Positions 31,785 to 40,750 of a stretch of 63,199 nt of DNA are shown here, piece after piece. The stretch covers positions 1-63,199 of the IMG/VR virus record IMGVR_UViG_3300042484_002353. One strand, written 5' to 3'. The notes under the pieces were generated by a model that saw only the letters and a program-made list of their open reading frames with translations, was not told the origin of the DNA and searched no databases. Every line of letters begins with the position of its first letter. Positions within the stretch are counted from its first letter, which is position 1. This DNA comes from a virus. Position numbers and translations under genes: made by a program.

Positions 31785-32312
31785 CTATTTTAAGAATTCT
31801 TTTATATCTAAATCATAGTAGAGTGAGTCAATTCGATGTATCCCAATAAGAAAAAGAACGTATGAGGCCACACTACTACCCCTACCCACACCCCATATCA
31901 CCGAATGTTGTCGCATGGTGTCCACAAAGTATTTCAGATAGCGCAACAATGGAAACATGTCGCGTTCCTGATATAACAATAACTCTTGGGCTACCCTTTG
32001 CAGTTTATCATCAGTGTCGCATTGATTCAATAGCCAGGCTGCTATGTCCATTTCATTGTATTCGTTGGGCATGTACCAGTGAGTCTGTTGATGGTAATCA
32101 AATGCTTCCACGGTATCGTCATACAGAATGCCAATGGGCATCTGATATTGCTGTAAGTGTGGCAAATCGCTATAGGTCATTCTCACTGATTTATTATATT
32201 GTTCAGCATCTGTTACCAGAAACCTGGTGAGATCCAGTTCAGGATTTATATACAACAAATCACATATCTCCTGTGTGGTGGTATGTGCTTGTCCGAATTT
32301 ATCGTAGTTCAT
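31785..32312 (-). CDS. DnaE-like fragment protein (PolIII alpha palm segment)
   Basis: The C-terminal region VIWGVGRGSSVASYVLFLIG-IHRIDSL and YDLDIKEFL matches the conserved GxGRGSxxxSxVxYxLxIxxxDPL segment of bacterial DNA polymerase III alpha. The downstream catalytic Asp motif is missing and the protein is only 175 residues. Similar short DnaE-like proteins occur in cyanophages. It could be a regulatory decoy or clamp partner; it cannot polymerise by itself. Confidence 0.78.
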   Translation of the reverse strand: MNYDKFGQAHTTTQEICDLLYINPELDLTRFLVTDAEQYNKSVRMTYSDLPHLQQYQMPIGILYDDTVEAFDYHQQTHWYMPNEYNEMDIAAWLLNQCDTDDKLQRVAQELLLYQERDMFPLLRYLKYFVDTMRQHSVIWGVGRGSSVASYVLFLIGIHRIDSLYYDLDIKEFLK

Positions 32313-32557
32313 TGTATGTCAATGATGCCGCCGAATCCCTTGCCTTCAGCTGCCATTTTCTTGGTCAATTCAGCCATCTGACGTCCGTTACGAATCTGGA
32401 TCTCATTCTGATAATCTTCCATGATCATCTGGATCTGTGGAATGATACTCTGTGGACCAAACCTATATGCCTGATTGAATCTCTTGATCAGGTCAGCATA
32501 TTTTTGATGTACTTCATCATCAGTCAGCGTGGATAAGTTGGTGCCCAGTGGATGCAT
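32309..32557 (-). CDS. Small conserved phage protein
   Basis: The 82-residue helical product (MHPLGTNLSTLTDDEVHQKY; RFGPQSIIPQIQMIMEDYQN) ends with a Gly-rich GKGFGGIIDIQ. Its family recurs in T4-like phages with unknown function. Coupled on both sides to MazG and the DnaE fragment. Confidence 0.75.
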   Translation of the reverse strand: MHPLGTNLSTLTDDEVHQKYADLIKRFNQAYRFGPQSIIPQIQMIMEDYQNEIQIRNGRQMAELTKKMAAEGKGFGGIIDIQ

Positions 32558-32994
32558 TATAGATCTCCGTGTTGCCGATTTTCTGAGTAGTGGGGATCAA
32601 AGTCACCACCAGGATAGCGGGCCTTGAGTTTGTTGACGTTCTCGGCAATGACGTCATCAGGGTTCAAATTCAGGGCGCGACAAGCGTTGACCCAGTACCA
32701 CATGATGTCACCCAATTCACGTTTCATATGATGTACATTTTCTGCATTTAAGGGTTTACCCTGGAACAACATCTTCTTGGGGATTTCACAGAACTCACCG
32801 GATTCGGCAGCCAAGCCCAGACAAGCGGTGATCAATAATGGTACATTAATGTCAGGACCATGAAGTCCGTGAAGTCCGTTATCGAGACTACCATCTAGTT
32901 CATCACAACGGTTCATAAAAGTGGTTAAATCGTTGCTGGGCTCGCTGGTAACAGCAGCAACAAAATCAGAATATTTACTTAGATCGATTGGCAT
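32557..32994 (-). CDS. mazG: MazG-type nucleotide pyrophosphohydrolase
   Basis: The 145-residue product contains ACLGLAAESGEFCEIPKKML and then HMKRELGDIMWYWVNACRAL, giving the ExxE and ExxD metal-binding motifs of the all-alpha MazG family. It hydrolyses nucleoside triphosphates or ppGpp-like molecules to monophosphates. In cyanophages MazG is a common auxiliary gene. A strong promoter with a flanking inverted repeat lies upstream, and it heads the gene run down to the DnaE fragment. Confidence 0.85.
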   Translation of the reverse strand: MPIDLSKYSDFVAAVTSEPSNDLTTFMNRCDELDGSLDNGLHGLHGPDINVPLLITACLGLAAESGEFCEIPKKMLFQGKPLNAENVHHMKRELGDIMWYWVNACRALNLNPDDVIAENVNKLKARYPGGDFDPHYSENRQHGDL

Positions 32995-33002
32995 AATAGA
33001 AA

Positions 33003-33046
33003 ACTCCCAGTGTCGTCAGTATAAACTGATGCAATCTGGGAGTCAA
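33003..33046 (-). promoter_or_regulatory. mazG promoter TTGACT-17-TATACT with flanking 8-bp inverted repeat
   Basis: TTGACT (33041-33046) and TATACT (33018-33023) are 17 bases apart on the minus strand. An exact 8-base inverted repeat, ACTCCCAG (33003-33010) and CTGGGAGT (33036-33043), encloses the -10 and overlaps the -35. It could be an operator, or a hairpin in DNA or in read-through RNA. Confidence 0.7.
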
Positions 33047-33060
33047 GGGTTATGAAGGAA

Positions 33061-34290
33061 TTACCAACCAGCTGATGTAATGGCCACACGCTTCCAGGTA
33101 TTGGTTGCTGTACAGACGTAGATGTAATTGGTGTCAGCAGCAATTTGCCCGGCTACGCCCACGGCTGTGGGTCCAGTAGGTGTTGTTGGCTTGGTAATGA
33201 TGTTGCCGTAAAATTTCACACTCTGATCGTTTTCCACACCCACGGCCTGAGCCAATGAACCACCATCGACCTTGGTGTATACTGTGACATTACCACCCAG
33301 GCCATATTCTACGTTGGCACCAGTGGCGTGAAAGTTCAGACTGCTGACCTGTGTGAATACATTACCAACACCGTTGCCAGTAAATGCCATGCCTTCCACG
33401 TATCCTAGATAGTCACCACTTTTGACCGCATTGTCGCTGGTGAATGTGGTGTTGGCCACGATGTTGCCTCGGGCTGCGCTGACAGTATATCCACTTAATA
33501 CACCCTGATCGGTATTTTGATAGCTGACATTGGCCAGCTGTAGATTACCCACAGTAACAGCATTATAACCGCCCAGTGCGCTGATCTGATTAACACCTGC
33601 ATTTTCTATCTGCGACTGTGCGGTGGTCAGACTGGTATCATATCCCAGGAAGAACGCACCGTTGACAGTTCTGTTGTAATAAAATCCCGGATGACGCAGA
33701 CTATTAAGATTGCGTGTCAGATCACGAATCAAGATGTTCTGACCATTATCCAGACTGGTGAATTCCAACATATAGTCGCCGACTGTGTCAAAACTTATCA
33801 CACCAGCATCGTTATAGCCAGCAATATCGGCGATACCAATAGTAACACCAGGATTGGTGATGGGCACAGTAATGGTATGAGCTATGTCAGTTATGGTTAT
33901 CCAGAGAACCAGTCGTCCCAGGATGGGAGTTGCTGGCCAACCAGTGAAGGCCAGAGTGATGTCTCCGTCGCTTTCCACATATTGTATATTACCATTGGCA
34001 TAATTCAGTGTAACTGTACCGGACAATTGACCCTGATTGTATGAAGTTTCGTAGTAGGATTTCAGTGTGGGTTGATACAGTACACTACCACCCATGTCAT
34101 TGCTGAGGGTTCCACCAGTCAGGCTGGTTTTCAGTATGGCTTTGTTCTGCAAATCTTCAATTTCAGATTTGGCGTAGCCCAGGTTATTGCGAACGTTGGT
34201 AAAGTTATCACGAAAGCCTTGACTAGCGTTATCTTGACCGGCCACTGGAAAAGTGCCGTCAATGTTAAAGGGGTTAATATTTGATGCCAT
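33061..34290 (-). CDS. Virion tail/fibre-type structural protein
   Basis: The 409-residue product starts MASNINPFNIDGTFPVAGQD and shares FPVAGQDNxxxGFRDN and AKSEIEDLQ with the 144-residue protein at 34339. The body is strand-rich and Gly/Thr/Asn-rich, as in fibres. A GATAAATA late box is 25 bases upstream. It lies in the fibre cluster 33061-44002. Role: probably a fibre or tail-tip protein; the exact part is unknown. Confidence 0.78.
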   Translation of the reverse strand: MASNINPFNIDGTFPVAGQDNASQGFRDNFTNVRNNLGYAKSEIEDLQNKAILKTSLTGGTLSNDMGGSVLYQPTLKSYYETSYNQGQLSGTVTLNYANGNIQYVESDGDITLAFTGWPATPILGRLVLWITITDIAHTITVPITNPGVTIGIADIAGYNDAGVISFDTVGDYMLEFTSLDNGQNILIRDLTRNLNSLRHPGFYYNRTVNGAFFLGYDTSLTTAQSQIENAGVNQISALGGYNAVTVGNLQLANVSYQNTDQGVLSGYTVSAARGNIVANTTFTSDNAVKSGDYLGYVEGMAFTGNGVGNVFTQVSSLNFHATGANVEYGLGGNVTVYTKVDGGSLAQAVGVENDQSVKFYGNIITKPTTPTGPTAVGVAGQIAADTNYIYVCTATNTWKRVAITSAGW

Positions 34291-34314
34291 TTGGTATTTG
34301 TCCTAGTTATCGTG

Positions 34315-34322
34315 TATTTATC
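34315..34322 (-). promoter_or_regulatory. Late-promoter-like GATAAATA
   Basis: GATAAATA followed by C on the minus strand, 25 bases before the ATG at 34290. It differs from the T4 consensus only at its first base. Confidence 0.55.
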
Positions 34323-34338
34323 ATATATTTTTACTGGT

Positions 34339-34773
34339 TTAACTTAAAGTAACGTTGGCCCATTTGGTGCCATTGTATACTTGTATGTTGCCAGTATTAT
34401 AGTTATATGCTGTCATACCACGCAGTGGTGTGCTGACAGCATTTATCTGTGTGGTTGTGAGGTTTGCAAATTGCAAGACACTGGTCAATGTCAATCTCAT
34501 TGCCCTGATGTTGCCAGTGACTGTGACATTGCCAGCAGCGATATTTCCAGTGAACGATGAAAGATAACTGGTTACATTACCGTCACCGTAATTGGCAGCG
34601 TCATTGGCAAACAACACAGACACATTGGCCTGTAGGGTTTCAATTTCAGACTTGGCAAATACCAGACCATTCTGAATGGCACGATAATTATCGTGGAATC
34701 CGCGGGTATCGTTGTCCTGTCCAGCAATGGGATAGGTTACATCTATTGTGGTGGGATCGATCTGACTAGCCAT
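34339..34773 (-). CDS. Small fibre-type protein
   Basis: The 144-residue protein has the same N-terminal module (MASQIDPTTIDVTYPIAGQD, then AKSEIETLQ) as the larger neighbour. Its body resembles the repeats of the long fibres (TGNIAAGNVTVTGNIRAMRL). The C-terminal NYNTGNIQVYNGTKWANVTL resembles the last residues of the 1083-residue protein (YTYGNIQAY). It may be a short fibre or adaptor. Coupled to the 963-residue gene. Confidence 0.78.
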   Translation of the reverse strand: MASQIDPTTIDVTYPIAGQDNDTRGFHDNYRAIQNGLVFAKSEIETLQANVSVLFANDAANYGDGNVTSYLSSFTGNIAAGNVTVTGNIRAMRLTLTSVLQFANLTTTQINAVSTPLRGMTAYNYNTGNIQVYNGTKWANVTLS

Positions 34774-37664
34774 TATTTAAAAACTCCGATTTTGGGGAAC
34801 TTAAGGTATTTATTGTTGGATTCGGGCACTGAATAAGTATCTCTGTGACTGAAGAATTTTGTGCCATTATTGTCAAATTTAGTAAAGGTTCTCACAACAC
34901 CAGTCTGATATGTTACTGGTGCATATTCAGGAACGCTGCGATTGGGTTGTAGTGTGGGATCATAGAATAGTATACTCTGTCCTCGAGTTGTTCCGCCATT
35001 GATTTGAACTTGTTCTCCAGGGATCACTTCTTCCACAAACTCTAATGTCACCACCTGTGTGGGAAACGCTGGTGGGGAGACCCAATCAATACTAAAGTCA
35101 TACTGCCGTGTATCAAATCCCACCAGATCATTGCCGAAATCACTGGATTGTGTGGGCACCGTTACAGATTCTGGAGTGGTAATAGTCACACGCCAAATAC
35201 CGGCACGATAATTGATTACTGATAATCCGCGATCTTTCTCCACAAATCCCGGCACCACTGTGCCGTCAGTGTAATTCCAACCATCGTTGACATTGGTGAT
35301 GATGAATGGATTCAATACAGGGCTGTAATCTTCTTGTTGTAGGAATATTATAGTGTCACCATCTTGAAAACTGGTAACTCCATCCAGGCCGCCCAGACCA
35401 CGCACACGGTTCACTGTCTGTCCGTTGATGTTGTCAAAAGGCAATCCAGATACTGCGTATGTTGCACTATGGCGTATTATACCTTCTTTGGTAATTCTAT
35501 CCCAGGTGGTTTCTGCACTGGACATAAAACTGTTGATGCTGACGTTGAAATTGGTACTTAAATGGTTGTCCAGCTGATAACGATCCACCACAAAATCAAT
35601 GGTGTTAAATTCCAATCCACGTGTATTGACACGGTATGCCATGAGCTTGCTAGCACCTGGTACAGTATACGCCAATACCACTGCATTGACAAAACCCAGT
35701 GGCTTGTTATTTTCCTGTGGACTGGTCATCCAATCAGGCAATGCACCTTCATGTGAGTACCCAATACTATCAACAATGGCCTGTGTCATGTTGTTGAAGG
35801 CGTTGGGATATACCACTGAGTATTCATTACCGTCGGTGTCGTACCAGGGATTTATACTTCCAGTCAGATCCACTGAGCTAGCTGGAGTTTTGCTGTTGCG
35901 TGTCAGTGTGTCAGTTAGATCCAGATACACCACTTCGTATTTTACATTGAAGTTTTTATCCACTGCTCGAGCAGTCTTGATGGCACCAAATTCTATAGAC
36001 TTGGTAAAGTGATTGGTGCCCATGGCTGCAATATATCTGCTGGCCAACATGGGATTGATACCAGCTAAGAATAAACTGCGAATGTTTTTAGCACGACCAA
36101 ACCAGGGATCCGTGGGTCGGTAGATCAGCTCGTTGGGGAATATATCTGTATTGTTAACAATACTCTGGAACAATCTACGCTCATCCATTCTGGGTAACGC
36201 AGTGATATACAAGTTCTCGTAAGGCAGAATATCGTAGTTGTTGATGGTGATGGTGAATGTCTTGACGTCACTGACAGTTTCAGCAAAATCCTGCGCCGAA
36301 ACCACAAACGTATAGGTGTTATCAAAGGTAGTATCTTGACCATCAATTGTCGTGGCACCACTGTCTACACTGAAGTATTCAAAGCTGGCACGGCCGGATA
36401 TCAACCCACTGGGTAATAATTTCAATCCCTGTGGTAGTTTAGATCCATCACCCAGACTATATATCAAGTTTTTGCCAGCATTGCTGACTGCTGATATTGA
36501 CAATTCACTGATGGATCCATTGTTGATGACACCCAGGTTGCTGGCAGTGGTCCAGGTGATGGTATTGTTGATGTCACCCAGAACTGTCAATGTATAAGTT
36601 ACTGTGGCACCTTGGAATGCCGGATCATTGAGTCTGTATGGATACACTTCAAATGTATATGTCTGACTCACTGCTGCCTGCAATGGTATAAATCCAGTCA
36701 TCCAGCCAGAGTCTGCATCAATGCTCAAGCCTGGTGGTATTGACAGACCAGACTGATCAAATTTTACTGAATCGAAACCCACCCCAGTGGCGTCAAAGTT
36801 CACACCCGACTGCGCTGTTAATGCGTAGCCTATGAAATTATCTTCAGGATCAGTTGCCTCAAATTTAAAAGCAAAATTACTGCCACTGCGTATCTCTGGC
36901 AACTCTTGTGCCTGGGTGGTCATAAAGGGCAAGTATTGATTTGTGGTATCGACAGTGAGGAAAGTTGAGTCAATGGAATTATTAGTTGCGTCAGCCAGAT
37001 AACTAGACTTGGCAACGACATTAAGGTTGTACGTCAATGTGTCTCGGTTAGCACCATCAAATACCGTTATGGTAAATGTATAAATCTTGTTGCGAAACTG
37101 ACTGCTGTTGTCGTATCCGTATTGGTTGTATCGAGTCTCTTCGTAACCAGATAATCCAGCCGAACCCTCAGTGGGCAGTGGGTAGATGAATCCTGATAAC
37201 AAACCAGTGGCGGCATTCAGTGTGACACCTTCTGGTAGACTGCCATTTTGTACACGCCATTCCAATGTGGCCTCGGGATTGACCACGATGGCTGACAATT
37301 GCACTTCCAGATATTCACCATCAAACACTTCCCCCAACAATCGATCACGTGGGGTGATTCTTGGAGGTACAATATTGGTAATGGTCAGATTAAATGTTCG
37401 GTCTGTCACCTGCCCCTGTACATTTCTTGCTCTGACACTGAACGTATATTTATTACTGGTGTTGATGACTTCAGTGACTATGGGTGTGCCTTGTATGAAC
37501 CCTGACTTGATGACCTGAATGCCTGGTGGTAGATCACCAGACAGATGTGTAAATGTCAGTGCGCTGCTGAGGTTGTTGGTGACTTGTAACGGAATCTGAA
37601 AGAATTCATTTTCTGGAATAAGTCCTAAACTACCTGCTGGGGTAACCCAAATTGGATTTGCCAT
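34773..37664 (-). CDS. Large virion protein with putative Ig (He_PIG-like) repeats
   Basis: Four copies of the signature L-P-x-G-(x)-n-x-x-(S/T)-G-x-(I/L)-x-G are visible: LPPGIQVIKSGFIQGTP, LPEGVTLNAATGLLSG, IPPGLSIDADSGWMTG and LPQGLKLLPSGLISGR. They mark putative Ig-like cell-surface domains in the first 470 residues. The second half is strand-rich and Asn/Thr-rich, without repeats. It could bind host glycans or hold the fibre assembly together. It lies one base from the next fibre gene. Confidence 0.82.
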   Translation of the reverse strand: MANPIWVTPAGSLGLIPENEFFQIPLQVTNNLSSALTFTHLSGDLPPGIQVIKSGFIQGTPIVTEVINTSNKYTFSVRARNVQGQVTDRTFNLTITNIVPPRITPRDRLLGEVFDGEYLEVQLSAIVVNPEATLEWRVQNGSLPEGVTLNAATGLLSGFIYPLPTEGSAGLSGYEETRYNQYGYDNSSQFRNKIYTFTITVFDGANRDTLTYNLNVVAKSSYLADATNNSIDSTFLTVDTTNQYLPFMTTQAQELPEIRSGSNFAFKFEATDPEDNFIGYALTAQSGVNFDATGVGFDSVKFDQSGLSIPPGLSIDADSGWMTGFIPLQAAVSQTYTFEVYPYRLNDPAFQGATVTYTLTVLGDINNTITWTTASNLGVINNGSISELSISAVSNAGKNLIYSLGDGSKLPQGLKLLPSGLISGRASFEYFSVDSGATTIDGQDTTFDNTYTFVVSAQDFAETVSDVKTFTITINNYDILPYENLYITALPRMDERRLFQSIVNNTDIFPNELIYRPTDPWFGRAKNIRSLFLAGINPMLASRYIAAMGTNHFTKSIEFGAIKTARAVDKNFNVKYEVVYLDLTDTLTRNSKTPASSVDLTGSINPWYDTDGNEYSVVYPNAFNNMTQAIVDSIGYSHEGALPDWMTSPQENNKPLGFVNAVVLAYTVPGASKLMAYRVNTRGLEFNTIDFVVDRYQLDNHLSTNFNVSINSFMSSAETTWDRITKEGIIRHSATYAVSGLPFDNINGQTVNRVRGLGGLDGVTSFQDGDTIIFLQQEDYSPVLNPFIITNVNDGWNYTDGTVVPGFVEKDRGLSVINYRAGIWRVTITTPESVTVPTQSSDFGNDLVGFDTRQYDFSIDWVSPPAFPTQVVTLEFVEEVIPGEQVQINGGTTRGQSILFYDPTLQPNRSVPEYAPVTYQTGVVRTFTKFDNNGTKFFSHRDTYSVPESNNKYLKFPKIGVFK

Positions 37665-37665
37665 A

Positions 37666-40600
37666 TTAGATAATCACCGCTTCAATTGTTCCGACACCAT
37701 CGTCGTCTTTGTCTTGTAATGCCTTGGCAAATACTGCTACGCCGTAATTGGCGTTTTTGCCCACGCTGGCAGCGTATCCAGGACAGTCACTGGTGACCAA
37801 TAGGTCACCTTTTTGTACCGGACCAATTACATCCACTGGCACACGCCCACGCAAGGCCACTGGTTGTCCAGGATTGGCTGCGTTCATTAGATAAGCCGGA
37901 TCTGTGGATATAACGCCTGCAACCGACACGTCAGCAAACTCTGTGGCCAGCGTAATTTCCGCCGATCCACCAAACACCACAACAGTGCCAGGTCGGTACA
38001 GTGTATCTGAAATATAATTTTCGGCCAAGTCAGCATATTTTGCTTGCACGGATACGCCGTAGATGTTGTTAAACCATGCAGTAGTGGATCCCAGATTATA
38101 GGTCAGGTTGGCGCTGGGTAAAATGTTACCACTGACAGTTAATCCAGTCAGTGTACCCACTGATGTAATATTAGTTTGCGCTGCGGTTGATAATGTACCA
38201 GTTAGTGTTGCACTGGCATTGCCTATTGTGCCAGCATTGACTGTGGTGGCAGTAACAGTGGTGAATCGACCAGTGGCATGGGTGGTTGCACCCACCGTGA
38301 CGTTGTTGATACTTCCACCAGTGATGACAGCGTTGGCCGTATTAATACTGCCTGCATATAAACTATTGGATATATTACCGTAAGTGGCATTCTGCGTGAC
38401 CACAAATTCTGTAGTTTCGTATGTGGTATTATTGATGATGTTTTGCGTACCGTTTACTGTTAAATTGCCAGTGACAGTCAAGTGTCCAGCAGCAGTTGTG
38501 GTCACACTAGCAGTACCAAATCCAGTCAATCCTGTCATTGTGGTGACACTGTTTTGCGTGGCTGTTGATAAGGTACCAGTCAGTGTTGCACTGGCATTGC
38601 CTATTGTGCCAGCATTTACTGTGGTGGCTATCAATGTACCAGTTAACGTAGCTGATGCACCACTGAATACAGCCGATGCATTGCCAATTGTGCCGGCATT
38701 TACTGTCGATGCAATAATAGTACCCGAGCTGGTGACAGCACCAACTGCCAATGACGTCAATGCACCCACACTGGTGATGTTGGTCTGGGCTGCGGTCAAT
38801 ATAGTACCGGCCACACTGGTAAATGTTCCCTTGGTACCGGATACGTTGCCAGCAGATACGTTGCCAGTTACAGACAATGACGCCAATGTACCCACACTGG
38901 TGATGTTGGTCTGAGCTGCTGTGGTTAAAGTACCGCCCACACTACCACTATACACTGGTAAGTACTGGGCCACTTGGATGTTACCGTACCCGCCACCAGC
39001 ACCGCCCAATGCAGTGGCACCGTTGCTCCAGAATACACCATTAGTGGTTATCAAATTGCCCACTGTGACGGTACCAGTTAGGTACGCTGCCACGTTGGTG
39101 TTACTGTATAAAGAGCTGGCAAATGCAGTACCATTGCTCCAGAATACACCATTGGTTGTTATGATATTACCAGATGTGGTGGCACCAGAAACGGTCACTG
39201 TTGATAGCGTACCAACTGATGTGATGTTGGTTTGTGCTGCTGTTGACAATGTACCAGTCAGTGTTGCCCCTGAGTTGCCAATAGTACCAGCATTGACTGT
39301 GCTGGCAATCACTGTGCCTGAGCTGGTGACGGCACCAACTGCCAATGACGTCAATGTACCCAGACTGGTGATGTTGGTCTGGGCCGCTGTTGATAAAGTA
39401 CCAGTTAATACTGCACTGGTGTTACCAATCACTGCTGCATTAATTGTGGCTGCACGAACGGTGCCATTGCTGACAATGCCACCTGCAGTCACGTTGGCCA
39501 ATGTGGTGGCACCGGCGGCTGTTAATGACGTAAATGCCCCTGTAGAGAATGTGCCCTTGGTGGCACTGACGTTGCCAGCACTGACGTTGGCTGTTACCAC
39601 CAGGTTACCACCAGCATATATGTTACCAGCAACACCAACGCCACCGGAAGTACGAATAGCACCAGTTGTTGTGCTGGTGGCCGCAGTGGTGTTAACTGAC
39701 AGAAATTCTCCGCCTTTAAATACGCCGTAGGAGTTGCCTGTAAATACACCAGCAATTTCAATGCCTCGGTCGTAATATTCAAATGCTGTACTGTCGTTGG
39801 CCCATCCAGCAAATGCGTGATAGTCAGCATATCCAGTCTTGTACACATGGAATTTTATTCCCACATCCTTGCCATCATCAATGGTCAATGGAGATAAATC
39901 TGAATTAGTATGCAGGTCAATCATGTTGTCACTGATACGAAAAGTGTCAGTACCAAAACTCAGGTTACCGTTGACTTCCAGGTTACCAGTTACAATTAGA
40001 TTGCCCGACAATGTATGTCGTGTACCACCAGCATTGATGTTGCCCACGATGCCAGCACCACCACCCACCTGCAATGCACCAGTAGTGGTGTTGGTGCTGG
40101 TGGTGGTTGATGATATGGTCGTGGCCCCAGTAACGGCCAGTGTTGAACTCAGTGTAGTGGCACCGCTAACCAGTAATGTTGTGCCAATTCTGGCTGATTT
40201 TACTACAGCTAGACCGCCCTTGGTGATCAATGATGCTGCTGTGAGACTTCCAGCATCAGTGACACTGGCTACCACCAGGTTACCATTGTATACTCCAATG
40301 CCGGCTGCGTATATATTTTGACCTACGCCCAGGCCGCCAGTTATAGTCACTGCACCGTAAGCTGCACTGTTACTACCAGTGGCATTCTGGAATGCCGAAA
40401 TGCCAGCTACGTTACCACCAGTGAAAGCGTTACCTGCTGTGGTAACTGGGGTACCATTGATGTAAATTGTATCAGAACCGTATAGATACACGTTACCAAT
40501 GACTCTGTTGGTCACCTGTAAATTGGCTACTTTGGCCAGTGTGGTATTGGCACCACCGCTGGAAACTGTATCTATACCGGTTTTTAAGTTGCTTAAACTG

Positions 40601-40692
40601 TAATTTACCTTGATAAATGCGTCGCGAATATCGTCGCCTGACCCATCATTGGCTGTGGTGCCTACATTTACTGTTGAAATTGTTACGCTCAT
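37666..40692 (-). CDS. Long repetitive tail fibre with C-terminal G2-peptidase-like domain
   Basis: The N-terminal module MSVTISTVNVGTTANDGSGD-DIRDAFIKVNYSLSN is shared with the 1083-residue fibre and likely attaches to the virion. The centre repeats T-x-T-G-T-L-S-T-A-A-Q-T-N-I-T-S-V-G-T-L-type units many times. Residues 884-1008 (KYADLAENYISDTLYRPGTV, GVISTDPAYLMNA, VALRGRVPVDVIGP) match the Peptidase_G2-type self-cleaving or trimerising tail-fibre ends. A GCTAAATA late box lies upstream. It is a tail fibre candidate for host recognition. Confidence 0.85.
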   Translation of the reverse strand: MSVTISTVNVGTTANDGSGDDIRDAFIKVNYSLSNLKTGIDTVSSGGANTTLAKVANLQVTNRVIGNVYLYGSDTIYINGTPVTTAGNAFTGGNVAGISAFQNATGSNSAAYGAVTITGGLGVGQNIYAAGIGVYNGNLVVASVTDAGSLTAASLITKGGLAVVKSARIGTTLLVSGATTLSSTLAVTGATTISSTTTSTNTTTGALQVGGGAGIVGNINAGGTRHTLSGNLIVTGNLEVNGNLSFGTDTFRISDNMIDLHTNSDLSPLTIDDGKDVGIKFHVYKTGYADYHAFAGWANDSTAFEYYDRGIEIAGVFTGNSYGVFKGGEFLSVNTTAATSTTTGAIRTSGGVGVAGNIYAGGNLVVTANVSAGNVSATKGTFSTGAFTSLTAAGATTLANVTAGGIVSNGTVRAATINAAVIGNTSAVLTGTLSTAAQTNITSLGTLTSLAVGAVTSSGTVIASTVNAGTIGNSGATLTGTLSTAAQTNITSVGTLSTVTVSGATTSGNIITTNGVFWSNGTAFASSLYSNTNVAAYLTGTVTVGNLITTNGVFWSNGATALGGAGGGYGNIQVAQYLPVYSGSVGGTLTTAAQTNITSVGTLASLSVTGNVSAGNVSGTKGTFTSVAGTILTAAQTNITSVGALTSLAVGAVTSSGTIIASTVNAGTIGNASAVFSGASATLTGTLIATTVNAGTIGNASATLTGTLSTATQNSVTTMTGLTGFGTASVTTTAAGHLTVTGNLTVNGTQNIINNTTYETTEFVVTQNATYGNISNSLYAGSINTANAVITGGSINNVTVGATTHATGRFTTVTATTVNAGTIGNASATLTGTLSTAAQTNITSVGTLTGLTVSGNILPSANLTYNLGSTTAWFNNIYGVSVQAKYADLAENYISDTLYRPGTVVVFGGSAEITLATEFADVSVAGVISTDPAYLMNAANPGQPVALRGRVPVDVIGPVQKGDLLVTSDCPGYAASVGKNANYGVAVFAKALQDKDDDGVGTIEAVII

Positions 40693-40716
40693 AGTGCTGG
40701 TTATCCCAATATACAG

Positions 40717-40724
40717 TATTTAGC
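40717..40724 (-). promoter_or_regulatory. Late promoter GCTAAATA (long fibre 1)
   Basis: GCTAAATA followed by C on the minus strand, 25 bases before the ATG at 40692. The same octamer at nearly the same distance precedes the other long fibre (44025) and modular protein C (8959). Confidence 0.68.
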
Positions 40725-40750
40725 TGTTCAGGATAATCAGCACTCTGCTA

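Noticed and set aside
38108-40321. Long plus-strand open frames across the fibre genes (also 41163-43751)
   Set aside because: They are shadows of the minus-strand repeats: low-complexity Val/Ala/Pro/Leu translation, no ribosome binding sites, and a strong repetitive minus-strand gene explains the lack of stops.
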